A DNA stretch of 64,000 bases from the NCBI GenBank assembly GCA_905116865.2, contig CAJHNH020007590.1, forward strand, positions 1-64,000, written 5' to 3'. This document shows positions 44,338 through 64,000 of this stretch, one piece after another. Made by a program: the position numbers and the translations under genes. The notes under the pieces were generated by a model, which was not told where the DNA came from, ran no database searches, and was given only the letters and a program-made list of their open reading frames with translations. Each line of letters begins with the position of its first letter. The first letter of the stretch is position 1. Origin of the DNA: Candidula unifasciata (taxonomy: Eukaryota; Mollusca; Gastropoda; Stylommatophora; Geomitridae).

Positions 44338-44755
44338 GCTGACTGACTTTCTACCCCACTAGGACATCACACAAGCGATAAACACCCGATGACACAAAGT
44401 GCCACCAATTGGATGAGGATCGCCGTGGAGAGATCCCAGAAACCGCGTTCAGACAATCGGCCATTTTATGGCCTGACTATATTGCGGCCCCCTGGAAAAA
44501 GCCAGGGTAGGGCTTCACATGACAAAAAATTTCATCCTGAAAAAGATGAAACCAGAGTGATACTTATTGACTGACTGACTTTCTACCCCACTAGGACATC
44601 ACACAAGCGATAAACACCCGATGACACAAAGTGCCACCATGCGGATGAGGATCACCATGGTGAGGTCCCAGAAACCGCATTCAGACAATTGGCCATATTT
44701 ATGGTCTGCCTATATTGCGGCCCCTGGCAAAAGCCAGAGTAGGGCTTCAAACAAC
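44338..44755 (+). repeat. dispersed repeat family 3, tandem dimer
   Basis: Two complete copies (about 44338-44525 and 44568-44755), each starting ctgactgactttctacccca and running through gacacaaagtgccacca and ttgcggcccc to aaagccag and tagggcttca. Same dimer layout as at 17940-18420 on the other strand. No clear tRNA or 5S head. Confidence 0.85.
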
Positions 44756-44759
44756 AACA

Positions 44760-47125
44760 ACATACTTATTGGTCTACCCAGGTTCCCTAGTCAAGGAGCT
44801 GATATAAATGAATTATAACCATATTCATTGGCTTACCTTATTACTTAAATAAATGGCGTAATAAGCGAAATAAACTGGAAGGATGTCACGCTTCGGTGAC
44901 TTGCCAACCATCTCCGGGTTATTTATTGTCTGTTAGCGCACATCCAGCTTTGTCAACAGACTGTTGACATGTTGTGTGTTTTTGGCCTCGACAGGTGAGG
45001 CAGGTTACTTCCCCTGAGGAATCCAGCCTTACTATAATATATAACCATTAATGGGAGGTAATTTGAGTGGGCAGGTTAGAGTTTATTTCCTACACGAGCC
45101 TTTACTGATGAAGATATTAACTGCACATCATCCCACAACAATGTTGGACTGCAGGTTACTTCGATAACGTATATTACCTAAAACATTTATTAAACTAAAA
45201 TATGAAGAGTTTATTTGAACTTTGAAAACCTTAAACACTGATGGTAAATGATGGATCGTCTGTGTCACAGATGATTCAAAGTGCATGTAACAGAAATTTG
45301 TGGATAGACATGACTACCAATGCCATACGACATGGCTTTCAAGAAGAAGAAGCCATGACTGGATGTTACACCGGGCTGGTGTAATAGTTATAAATGCCCT
45401 AACGATAACTTCCTTGGAGGCTGAACGGAGTATCTGGTCTTGCCCCCTTGTTGATCTGCCACGATGGCTGAGATTCTTCAGTCTCACGGTGGAAAATCTG
45501 TAGGTCCTGTTGGTCTGTCATCAGCACTAAGATTCTTTAGTATCGAGGTGTCAAATCTTCAGGGTCTGTATCAGGTTTTTATTCCGGCGAGTGCCTCAAC
45601 TGTCGACAACACTCGTGAGAATACACACTTTTATAGTGAGTGTGGGGGTTTGAATCCTAACATTGCATCCCCACGTGAGAAACTAAACTAATATGTGAGC
45701 TATGTTGATCCCAAATACAGCAAACGTGGCTCGTAGCAACAAACAACAAATGAAAGTTGCTGTACTTCTATCCACAGGAGTATGAAAAGGGATAGAAAGA
45801 TATCATAATGAATACAGTGAGACAATATCAAGTTACATAGTTAACTTTCTGCTCTCCTGGTATTAATTTACAACAAAATCCCCAATCAAGTTATTTATTT
45901 ATAGGTGAGCTGAGGTAAACTAGCATGCACAAAGACACTTAAACCTAAGTACACGATTTACTCAACTATTAGTTTAGAACTTTACATTAGGTTTAATGAT
46001 TCGATCAAAAGCAAAATAAATTAAATGGTATTGGTTTACGATGTTGCAATCAAGAATCGGATACTATGACGATAATGCAGCAGTCAATGAATTCAATAGA
46101 CATTTAAGAGTGATGAGGTTGTAAATGATGATAATTCCTATTAGGAAGAATAACAGTTTTACGTATCTTAAGAAACAAGTAGAGAAAAAACCTCCATCAG
46201 TTCTCAATTTGAGACCCTGCCTATCTTTTTCCAGTTTTTCAAGCAGGTCTTTACACTCAGACTGTCTGCAAAGAATGGATGTCAACTAGTCAATGCCCAG
46301 TGTGGGTACTGTGCTAAAGAAACAAGCGCATATGTGTGATATCTAGACTTAACCAAACATGCCTATTCTAATAAAAACATTTCATCTCTACCCCTCATAT
46401 CCATATTTTTTTTCTGTCCAATCTGGTAGGACTTCGTCTCACATTGTAGTTGTTACATTTCCTGCCTTCCTCTGCTCACGTCCTGTAATTATAGTTGGAT
46501 CCTCTAAGTCTGATGTTGTCTCTCGTTCAAACTCTAAATTTATATTCGGTTTGACAGAACAAGTTCTGGAATTGTTGCCTGAAATAATGTGTGCGCCCAG
46601 AATGATAACAATATTCCAGGGACAACATCAAATCTAAATTCTCGGGGTTTGACTCCTCTGGGTCAATCTCTAGTAGTCTTCTGTGAGTTAAATGCATTTC
46701 AGTCAATTAGCTGTGTGTAATATAGATTCAAAATAACCACTCGTAAAAAGATTGCTAATTTTTTTCACGCTTGCGACTTCATTTAAAAAAAAAAAAAATT
46801 AATAGTTCATGAAATGTTAATGGTAACAACAAAATTCAAGTTATACAACATTTAAACAAATGTACACTGCAAATATACATGACGGTATCAATTAAGATAT
46901 GTAGCAATTTGATAGCGCCCTAGGGGAATAGAGAAATGTCCGTCAGGTAGTACTATAAAGTAATAAAGACACTGACTCGAGCAGAGAGTGATAATTGGGA
47001 TTTCTATCACGAAATAAAGGCTGAAAATAGTTTCGCTTACCTGGAAAATGAAAACACAATGCCACCAAGCTCTGTCTCCAGCTTATGGTTGAAGCCTAAC
47101 AGATGGTGTGACAGTGTCTCACTTT
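44760..47125. other. intergenic, mostly unassigned
   Basis: About 2.3 kb. At 45462-45575 there are two diverged units of the 55-bp satellite that expands at 48797-49530. No coding region recognised in the remainder. Confidence 0.4.
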
Positions 47126-47130
47126 TCAAG

Positions 47131-47246
<116 letters not shown>

Positions 47247-47247
47247 A

Positions 47248-47405
47248 TTTTTACCCCACCAGGACATAACACTGATCGATAACACCCGGTGACACAAGGT
47301 GCCACCACGCAGTTGAGAATCACCCGTGGAGAGGTCCTGGAAACCGCGTTCAACCGGTGGGTTAAACTGCGGCCCCCGACAACAGCAAGGGTGTGGCTTC
47401 AAAAG
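47248..47405 (+). repeat. dispersed repeat family 3
   Basis: Starts ttttaccccaccaggacata and ends acaacagcaagggtgtggct. The (TAG)n array takes the place of the (TCAG)n tail seen on other copies. Confidence 0.75.
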
Positions 47406-47419
47406 AACAATAAATTGCA

Positions 47420-48030
47420 TCCCACAAGAGGGATGACGGAGTTAGTAATTTACTAACTTACCAAGCCCTTTGTCAGCACCTCTTTAATCTCTTCTACGCT
47501 CCTCATACATTACTCCTGAAGTCACTCTCATTCAAGGGCTGCCAAAACTCTATCTGAGGGGACAGTCCTATCACTAAATGCCTACCAGTCCAGAAAGAAC
47601 AAACACAAGTTGGCCAACAGTTTGTTACATTGCCAGGGTCTATCAAACTGGCCAGAGCTCCTAAGCAAAGTCATACCTTTCTTTGTCTTCTAACCTCCTT
47701 CAAACCAGTGTCAATACTTGCAATCTGCCCTGCACTCGTGGGGGTAACCTCAGGGGGAGATAATCCCAATTAGCCTGAGTTATCTGCTCCGAAAAGTCTG
47801 GCTAGGAGATAATTATCTGTCACCTCAGTGACACCTCAGTTCTCCAAACACAACCTCCAGCCACTATGTCAGAGCTTTCCACTTCACTGGTTTCACTAAG
47901 TCTATCTAGTAATGTGTTATCGGATCCTTAACACTTTATCTCTAGGCAAAAGTCTGAGTGTTTGATTTCTGCTGTAGTCCGGGAAAATTAAATAGGTTTG
48001 TTCTGGTCGTCCTAGATTTATTTCTTTGCG
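47420..48030. other. intergenic, nothing recognised
   Basis: No assignable feature. Confidence 0.4.

Positions 48031-48031
<1 letters not shown>

Positions 48032-48101
<70 letters not shown>
48032..48101. repeat. (CT)n microsatellite
   Basis: About 35 CT units. Confidence 0.95.
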
Positions 48102-48105
<4 letters not shown>

Positions 48106-48109
48106 TTGT

Positions 48110-48790
48110 AACCGGGCGCACTCAGTTCTGGCTGTCATCTCAGAGGTTTCTGCTTCTGCCTTAGCCTGTACTAAGGCCTAACACCTAAAGAATATCAAGC
48201 CAGACAAGACTGGTTCCTTCAACTCTACAAACAAATGAAAACAGCCTCCATACGACATGTCGCTCAGGAAGAACAAAAGCTATGCCAGACGCCTAGGAAA
48301 TATAAAAAGTACACACCAGGCAGACGAAAGCACTACCAGCCCTTGTAACAACAACCAAAGAAACCACCCAAGCCGCCATGACAGCCCAACTAACCAGCTA
48401 ACCGGAGACCCCGCCCTTCCCGTTCCATGGCACCCCAGGCAAAAATGGCAGTCCTTTTTAGGGCTGCCAAATCCACTCCCAAAAAACTAGAATACGCCCG
48501 CCAAGCCTGATCGAGCAGACAAGACGCAGCAGCAAATACCCCAACTTAGGCGAAAATGATCGCCACACAAAATCGCATTAATCAGATAGCGAAGAAACCG
48601 TCTTCAATAAAGCAGGCCTTCGAAAGCTGAAAGAGGACACAATTTGACATTTTTGTTTGGTTTCTAAGATTACGATTACGGTCCTAGATTTAGGATATTT
48701 TCAGAAACTTATTCCCCTCTGTAACTCAAAATACATAGAAAACAATTAGGCGGGGAAAGACATGTTTTGATGTCACAAGTCGTTTCGTCA
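48110..48790. other. intergenic, unassigned
   Basis: A 77-codon frame (48257-48490) rich in Asn, Pro and Lys resembles nothing known to me. The C-rich, A-rich composition of 48180-48560 differs from its surroundings and may be transposon-derived. Confidence 0.3.
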
Positions 48791-48796
48791 CATCCT

Positions 48797-49530
48797 TTTG
48801 GTCTGTCATCAGCACTGTATTGTTCAGTCTCACGGTGTCAGATTTTCAGGAAGTGTTGGTCTGTCATTAGCACTCAGATTCTTTAGTCTCACAGTATCAA
48901 ATCTTCAGGTCCTGTCTGTCATAGGCACTGAGATTCTTTAGTCTCACGGTGTCAAATCTTCAGGTCCTGTCTGTCATAGGCACTGAGATTCTTTAGTCTC
49001 ACAGTATCAAATCTTCAGGTCCTGTCTGTCATAGGCACTGAGATTCTTTAGTCTCACAGTGTCAAATCTTCAGGGCCTGTCTGTCATAGGCACTGAGATT
49101 CTTTAGTCTCACGGTGTCAAATCTTCAGGTCCTGTCTGTCATAGGCACTGAGATTCTTTAGTCTCACGGTGTCAAATCTTCAGGTCCTGTCTGTCATAGG
49201 CACTGAGATTCTTTAGTCTCACGGTGTCAAATCTTCAGGTCCTGTCTGTCATAGGCACTGAGATTCTTTAGTCTCACGGTGTCAAATCTTCAGGTCCTGT
49301 CTGTCATAGGCACTGAGATTCTTTAGTCTCACGGTGTCAAATCTTCAGGTCCTGTCTGTCATAGGCACTGAGATTCTTTAGTCTCACGGTGTCACATCTT
49401 CAGGGCCTGTCTGTCATAGGCACTGAGATTCTTTAGTCTCACGATGTCAAATCTTCAGGTCCTGTCTGTCATAGGCACTGAGATTCTTTAGTCTCACGGT
49501 GTCAAATCTTCAGGGCCTGTTGGCCCTGTC
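48797..49530. repeat. 55-bp satellite
   Basis: About 13 units of gtcctgtctgtcataggcac + tgagattctttagtctcacg + gtgtcaaatcttcag, very homogeneous from 48913 to 49515 and diverged at both edges (ttggtctgtcat variant on the left). Confidence 0.95.
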
Positions 49531-49599
49531 ATCCAGATTTAGACCTTCTGATCTCAGGGTGCCAAGCGTTTCAGGTAGCAGCTAGGAGGGGGGATTTTA

Positions 49600-49680
49600 A
49601 CGGCAGATGCATTGATTTCAACAGTGGTATGAATGTCGACCCTTCGGTCAAATGGCAACAAACTGAATGTAAAATTGAAT
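49600..49680 (+). mobile_element. SINE family 1 fragment
   Basis: gatttcaacagtggtatgaa and the following caacaaactgaatgtaaaat match the central body of the family. Head and tail are missing. Confidence 0.5.
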
Positions 49681-49870
49681 ATAAAAGCCAAAAGTGCATG
49701 TGCAGCGTCTGTCTTGAGTGAACGTGTACATGCATATGTATGTGTGTAAGCAAACACGTGTGCATAGATTCTCGCATAGGCATGTGCGCTTGTGTGTATA
49801 CATCCATGTGTGCGTATGCAAATGCGCGTGCGTGCAGCCCCTCCCCAACAGTCCTCACTAGATACTAGAG

Positions 49871-50545
49871 CAGAAGTTCCCAAACTTTTTTTCGCTGCGG
49901 CACCCTTGTTGGGCTAAAAAAAAAAAAAAAAACTCACGATACACCTACCCTCAAAGCGGTTTGAATACTTAGGGAAAGAAGAAAAAAAAAACAGTGCAGA
50001 CTTAATGTTCAGTTGTCTTTAATGCGATGAATGAAACTGTTTGGCTGAATTTTGCATTATATCCTTTTTATTTTCATTTTTAGAAATTCTCTCTATCATT
50101 AATGAGATTATCTCTGAAGAGAAAAAGCGCGGTGTTTGAATATTTCTGAACATTTATGTACTGAATCAAAACGATTGCAGTTCAGATGTCTCTTTAATTT
50201 GGACGGAACCAAGCATCCGTTAGCAGAACTTTCCCTTCTGGTGCCTCTTGGTTCCCAAACGAGACAAAGCCAAACAAAGAGGTAGCTAGGATCATACTTT
50301 CTTAGTTTACCGTGGATTTCCTTTTGGTCGTAAGTTGCATTTCCACGAACTGAGGCAGACCCACATGGATGGCGTAAGCTCGTTGGTGTCTGCTGGGACA
50401 TTTCGTCTCCTCCAACGATGCTGGTTGTCAATGAATCAGTCGCTTCGGAAGCTTCAATGAGTTCACTACATTTCTGTTTTAAATACCCAGTTTTCAGACA
50501 ATTGTCCATAATTCTGCAATATAGAAATTAAATTTTTGCGGAAAT
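49871..50545 (-). mobile_element. hAT transposon fragment with ZBED-like BED finger
   Basis: cagaagttcccaaacttttt at 49871 has the form of a hAT terminal repeat. At 50509-50108 the minus strand encodes a 133-residue frame with RKYDPSYL near 50290 and NGCLVPSKLKRHL near 50200, the BED-finger region of ZBED5/SCAND3-type hAT transposases. The zinc-binding CxxC has decayed. The right terminus was not found. Confidence 0.65.
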
Positions 50546-50549
50546 AGGG

Positions 50550-50815
50550 CGGGGCGGGTGGGGGGGGGGGGGGAGTAGATTCCGGCACATATTTTTCACT
50601 ATTCCGGGAGCAGCACTGCTTAGAACGTCCTATTTTTGATGTGTTGTTTCTACCGTCAATACAAAATCTGAAAACAGAATGAAAATTTGACCCCACGCAA
50701 ATTCACGAAAAAAAAGGATTTTTTTTTTTTTCTGTTGCATCTTGGACTATTTACTTTCACTCCTTTATTGATAAATGTAAACAAACACAACTTTGAAAAA
50801 AAAAAATTAATAATT
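50550..50815. other. intergenic, homopolymer-rich
   Basis: Poly(G) at 50554-50573 and poly(T) at 50718-50731; nothing else. Confidence 0.5.
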
Positions 50816-50819
50816 TACT

Positions 50820-51915
50820 CTATGTTGTTAAGAGGTCGAACTGTAACGAATTTAAGCTTTGCACATGACATCGATGGGTTGACTGGGGATGAACAAGCGC
50901 TAGTCGAGCTTGTAAATCTGCCTGATAAAACGTCGACCAAGTATAGCATGGGAATAGAAGCAGGAAAAACAAAAGTAGTGACTTATAATCCAGCTGGCCT
51001 AACTTCACCAATGTAGGTTAAAGGCCACAAATTAGAACATGTCAGTCATTTCAAATATTTAGGATTTATTTCAGTGACCTCGTGTCTACACCAGGAATCT
51101 TGTCTAGGATTGCCCAGACAACATATGTCCTTGCTAAGCAGCAAACATTACAAAGATTCAAAAACATTTCATGCAAAACTAAGATTCGATTGCTTAGAGC
51201 ACTAGCTATTTGTACATTTACATATGGCTGTGAAACGTGGACCGTAACTACTGATCTAGCAAGAAGATACAAGCGTTGGAAATGCGATGCTTCAGAAATT
51301 GTTTAGCATATCTTACACAGACCATATTACAAACAATGAGGTTCGCCATAAAATTATACAGCACATTGGCTACTATGAACCTTTTTCAACTACAATGAAA
51401 AGGCGAAACATGCAATGGCATTGACATAAATAAACAGAGAGGAGAACCTTTTGAGGCCGTTAAATTTTATGAATTAATCAAGTAACAGAAAGTGTATTGA
51501 TCGGCACTCATAGAAAGAAGTAGAAAGATAGAAGAACACACTAGACAACATAAAAATCGAAAGCACGGTAACTATAGCTTTCCATTTTTATGTTGTCTAG
51601 TGTGTTCTTCTATCTTTCTACTTCTTTCTATGAGTGCCGATCAACACACTTTCTGTTACTTGATTATTCATAATGGCATTGACGTTTAATAAGATCTAAC
51701 AGCCTCTCAAAAACAATACTAAAGGACTCAGTTGAGGGAAAGATGAGAAAAGGCAGAACGAAAAAAGACCTGGTTACAGAGCCTGACTGACTGGAGAGGC
51801 CACGGGCATAAAATCATGAAGTCCATCACAACTAACCGCCAAAGGTGGAGAGAGCTGATGAGACAGTCAACAGAAACTGGGGATCCAACGACACGCTTTG
51901 TTACAAGATGATGAT
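50820..51915 (+). mobile_element. LINE RT/C-terminal remnant, containing a large hairpin
   Basis: The + strand reads NLSFAHDIDGLTGDEQALVE near 50850 (the F-A-D-D catalytic box as F-A-H-D), EAGKTKVVTYNPAG near 50960, RIAQTTYVLAKQQTLQRFKN near 51105 and ICTFTYGCETWTVTTDLARR near 51210. Stops interrupt it and it ends at (gat)n near 51909. A near-perfect inverted repeat at 51476-51665 interrupts the tail. Confidence 0.8.
51476..51665. repeat. 89-bp-arm inverted repeat (hairpin)
   Basis: Arms 51476-51564 and 51577-51665 are reverse complements with only two mismatches, and the spacer is 12 bp. A transcript of either strand would fold into a long duplex. Confidence 0.95.
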
Positions 51916-51919
51916 GATG

Positions 51920-52340
51920 TTATTAGCATTTTATTTTACACACATCTCATTTAACAAATCAAAATAATTTAAACAACTCGTTTAAAAAAAAATCAGAACC
52001 AGCACGAAATAATCTCAACACACGCCAAAAAATAAAGTTTATTTTGTTAAGTTCGACACAAAGTTAAAACAGAGAACTTTCATAGAGGGTGGGTCGGGGT
52101 CGGGGCAGGTTAATCCTCTTAATAATGTAGGGGGCTTTTGGAGAATACGTGTGTCAGAACGGGGTGGGGGGGGGGGGGGGGCAAACAGTCCTGATCGGAT
52201 AACACTAGTGATTATGCAAGTTAGTAAATATGACAGCTCCTGTGATAGAATGTTGTGCTTTGCTCAAAAACTAAAAATCGTCACAGTCAACCAACAATGC
52301 TGAAGGAGGAGCTTTATATTATAATTGTGATTAGGTGATG
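51920..52340. other. intergenic, nothing recognised
   Basis: A poly(G) run at 52163-52180 and no other feature. Confidence 0.4.
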
Positions 52341-52344
52341 TAAA

Positions 52345-52625
52345 AAAAGTAAAGTTCCCTTTTCACGCCTTTCGGCGCATCGGGCATATGGGCAGAACGT
52401 CCCATATTTTTACAGACCATCAGCACTCGGTGGGTAATGTGGTCAGCATTACGCCGGCTGTCTTTACTTTCCCAGGATAGCCCATCCTGGTACCCATTTT
52501 AGGCTGGGTCGACCTGCGACGTCCCATACCACGATAAAAATCCACGCAGCCCACGCAGGTTTCGATCGCGGTATGCTGGCTTACGAGTCGGACTCGCAAC
52601 GCCTTAGCCACGGACGCCGATTAGG
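52345..52625 (-). mobile_element. SINE (family 2 body with a different tRNA-like head)
   Basis: The left part matches family 2 (cttttcacgcctttcggcgc; ggtgggtaatgtggtcagca; ggctgggtcgacc), but the right end on the minus strand reads gcgtccgtggctaaggcgtt and a diverged B box, closer to the family 1 head. It may be a chimera of the two families. Confidence 0.65.
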
Positions 52626-52629
52626 TGAT

Positions 52630-53080
52630 GGGCACCATATAAATGGCTTAGCATTACTCGCCACCAACAGCCGTAAAAAAGAACTCGTGCAGTGTTGATG
52701 CACTCAGAGGAGATAGACTCAAATACTGTCGCGACCTGCGAGTCAAATACTGTCGCCACCTGCGACGACGTCTTCTACCGGCGAGTCAGTGGGTAACTGG
52801 ATGCCGATGAACCGTCCCCGTGTATTGAGACTACACAAAGAAATGAGAGACATAATCTTGACATACTGTTCTAAAAAAACAGGATTAGTATCTTTATATT
52901 AGCACCACCTACTCATTGTAACTAATACAACCGGATGTGACCTTCGTAGTGTTTTAATGGTTGGTTGAGAGAATTCGTACACAGAAAAATTCCTTCACAA
53001 AAATCGTACATATGCAATGACGTCACTGCGAACAAGCTCCTGTATCCGCTTCAAGCTGACATTCGGGTTGGGCCTTGCAG
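52630..53080. other. upstream region of gene C
   Basis: A short tandem duplication (tactgtcgc.acctgcga) lies at 52722-52765. Otherwise unassigned; the promoter is at its right end. Confidence 0.4.
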
Positions 53081-53083
53081 AGG

Positions 53084-53091
53084 TATAAATA
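53084..53091 (+). promoter_or_regulatory. TATA box of gene C
   Basis: tataaata lies 160 bp upstream of the first ATG of gene C, with a predicted start of transcription near 53115. Confidence 0.6.
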
Positions 53092-53243
53092 AAATCTAGG
53101 CTGCTCATGTCAAATTGAGGGCCAAGCATTTCCAGGCCACACAGCCGTTAGTCAGTCTTGCCGGCAACTTAAAATCAAGACAATTATCTGTACTGCATAT
53201 TTCAAGTCCTGCTGGTTATTTAGCGAATTATTAGTTAGGTTAA

Positions 53244-63044
<9,801 letters not shown>

Positions 63045-64000
63045 GTAAGTTATTACATAATACGTATATTTCCTTGGTGTGAAAATACGATATTCAGTGA
63101 TAAGTAGAGAGGAGATTGTTTTGTCATCTGCAATATTTGTCTGCTCGGTCCTTGGCTGTTGTCTAGGGGGTGTAGTCTAATTGATGATATGACTGACCCT
63201 CTTCGATGACATAGATGTTACGAGTCGACACCGTCTCCATGATACATGAGTGTTTATTAACATTTAAGCACTTACACAAAATGTCCAGTCCGTGTCCTAT
63301 TCAACAGCATTTGAGCAACACATCGTTTAGACACCAATACATTGAATCCTGACGCAATGACACTCCGTCTTCACTTCAACATCTCCGCATATAGCACTAC
63401 TACTACCACCAACACTAGTAGTAGTAGGTCACAACTTCATTGCAAGAAGTCACCATTTAATTGCTCCTTTCCTGTGTCAGTAAAAATCCGTCGAAATTAC
63501 TATTCCTGTCCTTTTTGAAAACGTTTGAACAAATAAATAGTCTCTGTAAATATCCAGAAACATGCCCACGCAGTAAATGCATAAGGCATCTGCTAAAGAG
63601 GACATCAACAACATTGACCATCGTCATTGCAGTTTGTCGTCGAAAGAAGCAGCCATTCAGACAAGCTGCCCCTCCCTCCCCCCCCCCCCTTTTCCACACA
63701 CATTCATTGCTTCACTTTTTCTGTCCCAGCAACTCATCAGGAGTTCCCATATTACGTCACTGTGTATCAACCCAACACTGGTGTGTTATAATTTTTTCAT
63801 GTTTGGTCTGAGTATGCAAAAGAAATCTGACCAAATTTGTTAAATACATTACAGTGTATGCTGTAACTTTGAAAGCCATACAGCGATATTTTTTTTTTTT
63901 TTTTTCACTGTAACTATTTTCCAAACTGGGTTTCTGTTTTGAAGCCATCTGTGACTAAAAGAGTTAAGGCAATTTGCCATTCAAAGCGCAAACCGTTTAA
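63045..64000. other. intron 5 of gene C, right edge
   Basis: No homologue of exon 6 (YPGLWE...) appears before the end, so it lies beyond the window. Contains poly(C) at 63676-63687 and poly(T) at 63891-63905. Confidence 0.5.

Noticed and set aside
48797..49530. CRISPR-like array
   Set aside because: Units are 55-bp head-to-tail repeats without unique spacers, in an animal genome.
49648..49883. His/Tyr/Met-rich minus-strand frames as a secreted peptide gene
   Set aside because: They arise from a degenerate GT-rich stretch (tgtgtgcgtatg-like), with no start context, signal peptide or splice evidence.
50108..50509. 133-residue minus-strand frame as a host protein
   Set aside because: Its similarity is to the BED-finger zone of hAT transposases, its zinc ligands are lost, and a hAT-like terminus lies nearby.

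Overview
The window is animal genomic DNA: long introns with GT-AG splice sites, TATA-box promoters, AATAAA signals, abundant non-LTR retrotransposon debris, tRNA-derived SINEs and very heavy microsatellite load. The peritrophin-type chitin-binding domain joined to a chitin-deacetylase (CE4/NodB) domain, together with the repeat profile, fits a lophotrochozoan, most likely a gastropod mollusc. The species cannot be named from sequence alone.

The only convincing host genes are three tandem paralogues on the + strand. Gene A (last two exons, 1187-3176) runs in from the left. Gene B is complete (seven exons, 19021-39962; spliced CDS 1269 nt, 422 codons plus stop). Gene C (first five exons, 53244-63044) runs out to the right. 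They share intron positions and phases, and several exons have identical lengths in two paralogues (59, 165 and 226 nt). The predicted proteins are secreted: a signal peptide, a six-cysteine peritrophin/CBM14-like domain, an optional Thr-rich mucin-like linker (about 255 residues in gene C, absent in gene B), and a chitin-deacetylase-like domain. The deacetylase domains look catalytically dead. The second Asp of motif 1 is Gly, both metal-binding His of motif 2 are replaced, and the motif-5 His is Ser or Pro wherever it can be seen. The cluster therefore looks like an expanded family of secreted pseudo-chitin-deacetylases that may bind or organise chitin without modifying it.

Regions. 1-3.2 kb: end of gene A. 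3.2-18.9 kb: intergenic, with microsatellites, SINEs, a decayed RTE-like LINE (9.0-12.1 kb) and a composite element inserted in a (TA)n tract (13.1-16.0 kb). 19.0-40.0 kb: gene B. Its 10.4-kb first intron holds a 21-bp minisatellite with higher-order structure, split by a 4.6-kb LTR element that lacks recognisable coding capacity and has 733/734-bp LTRs, a 5-bp target duplication and a polypurine tract. Later introns hold Tigger and hAT remnants and a 455-bp GATA/GACA tract ending 20 bp before exon 4. 40.0-53.1 kb: intergenic, with LINE and SINE debris, a 55-bp satellite, a ZBED-like hAT fragment and an 89-bp-arm hairpin. 53.1-64 kb: gene C.

No intact tRNA, rRNA or CRISPR locus was seen. Transposon boundaries and clade names are by eye. 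Exon boundaries rest on reading-frame continuity, splice consensus and agreement between paralogues.
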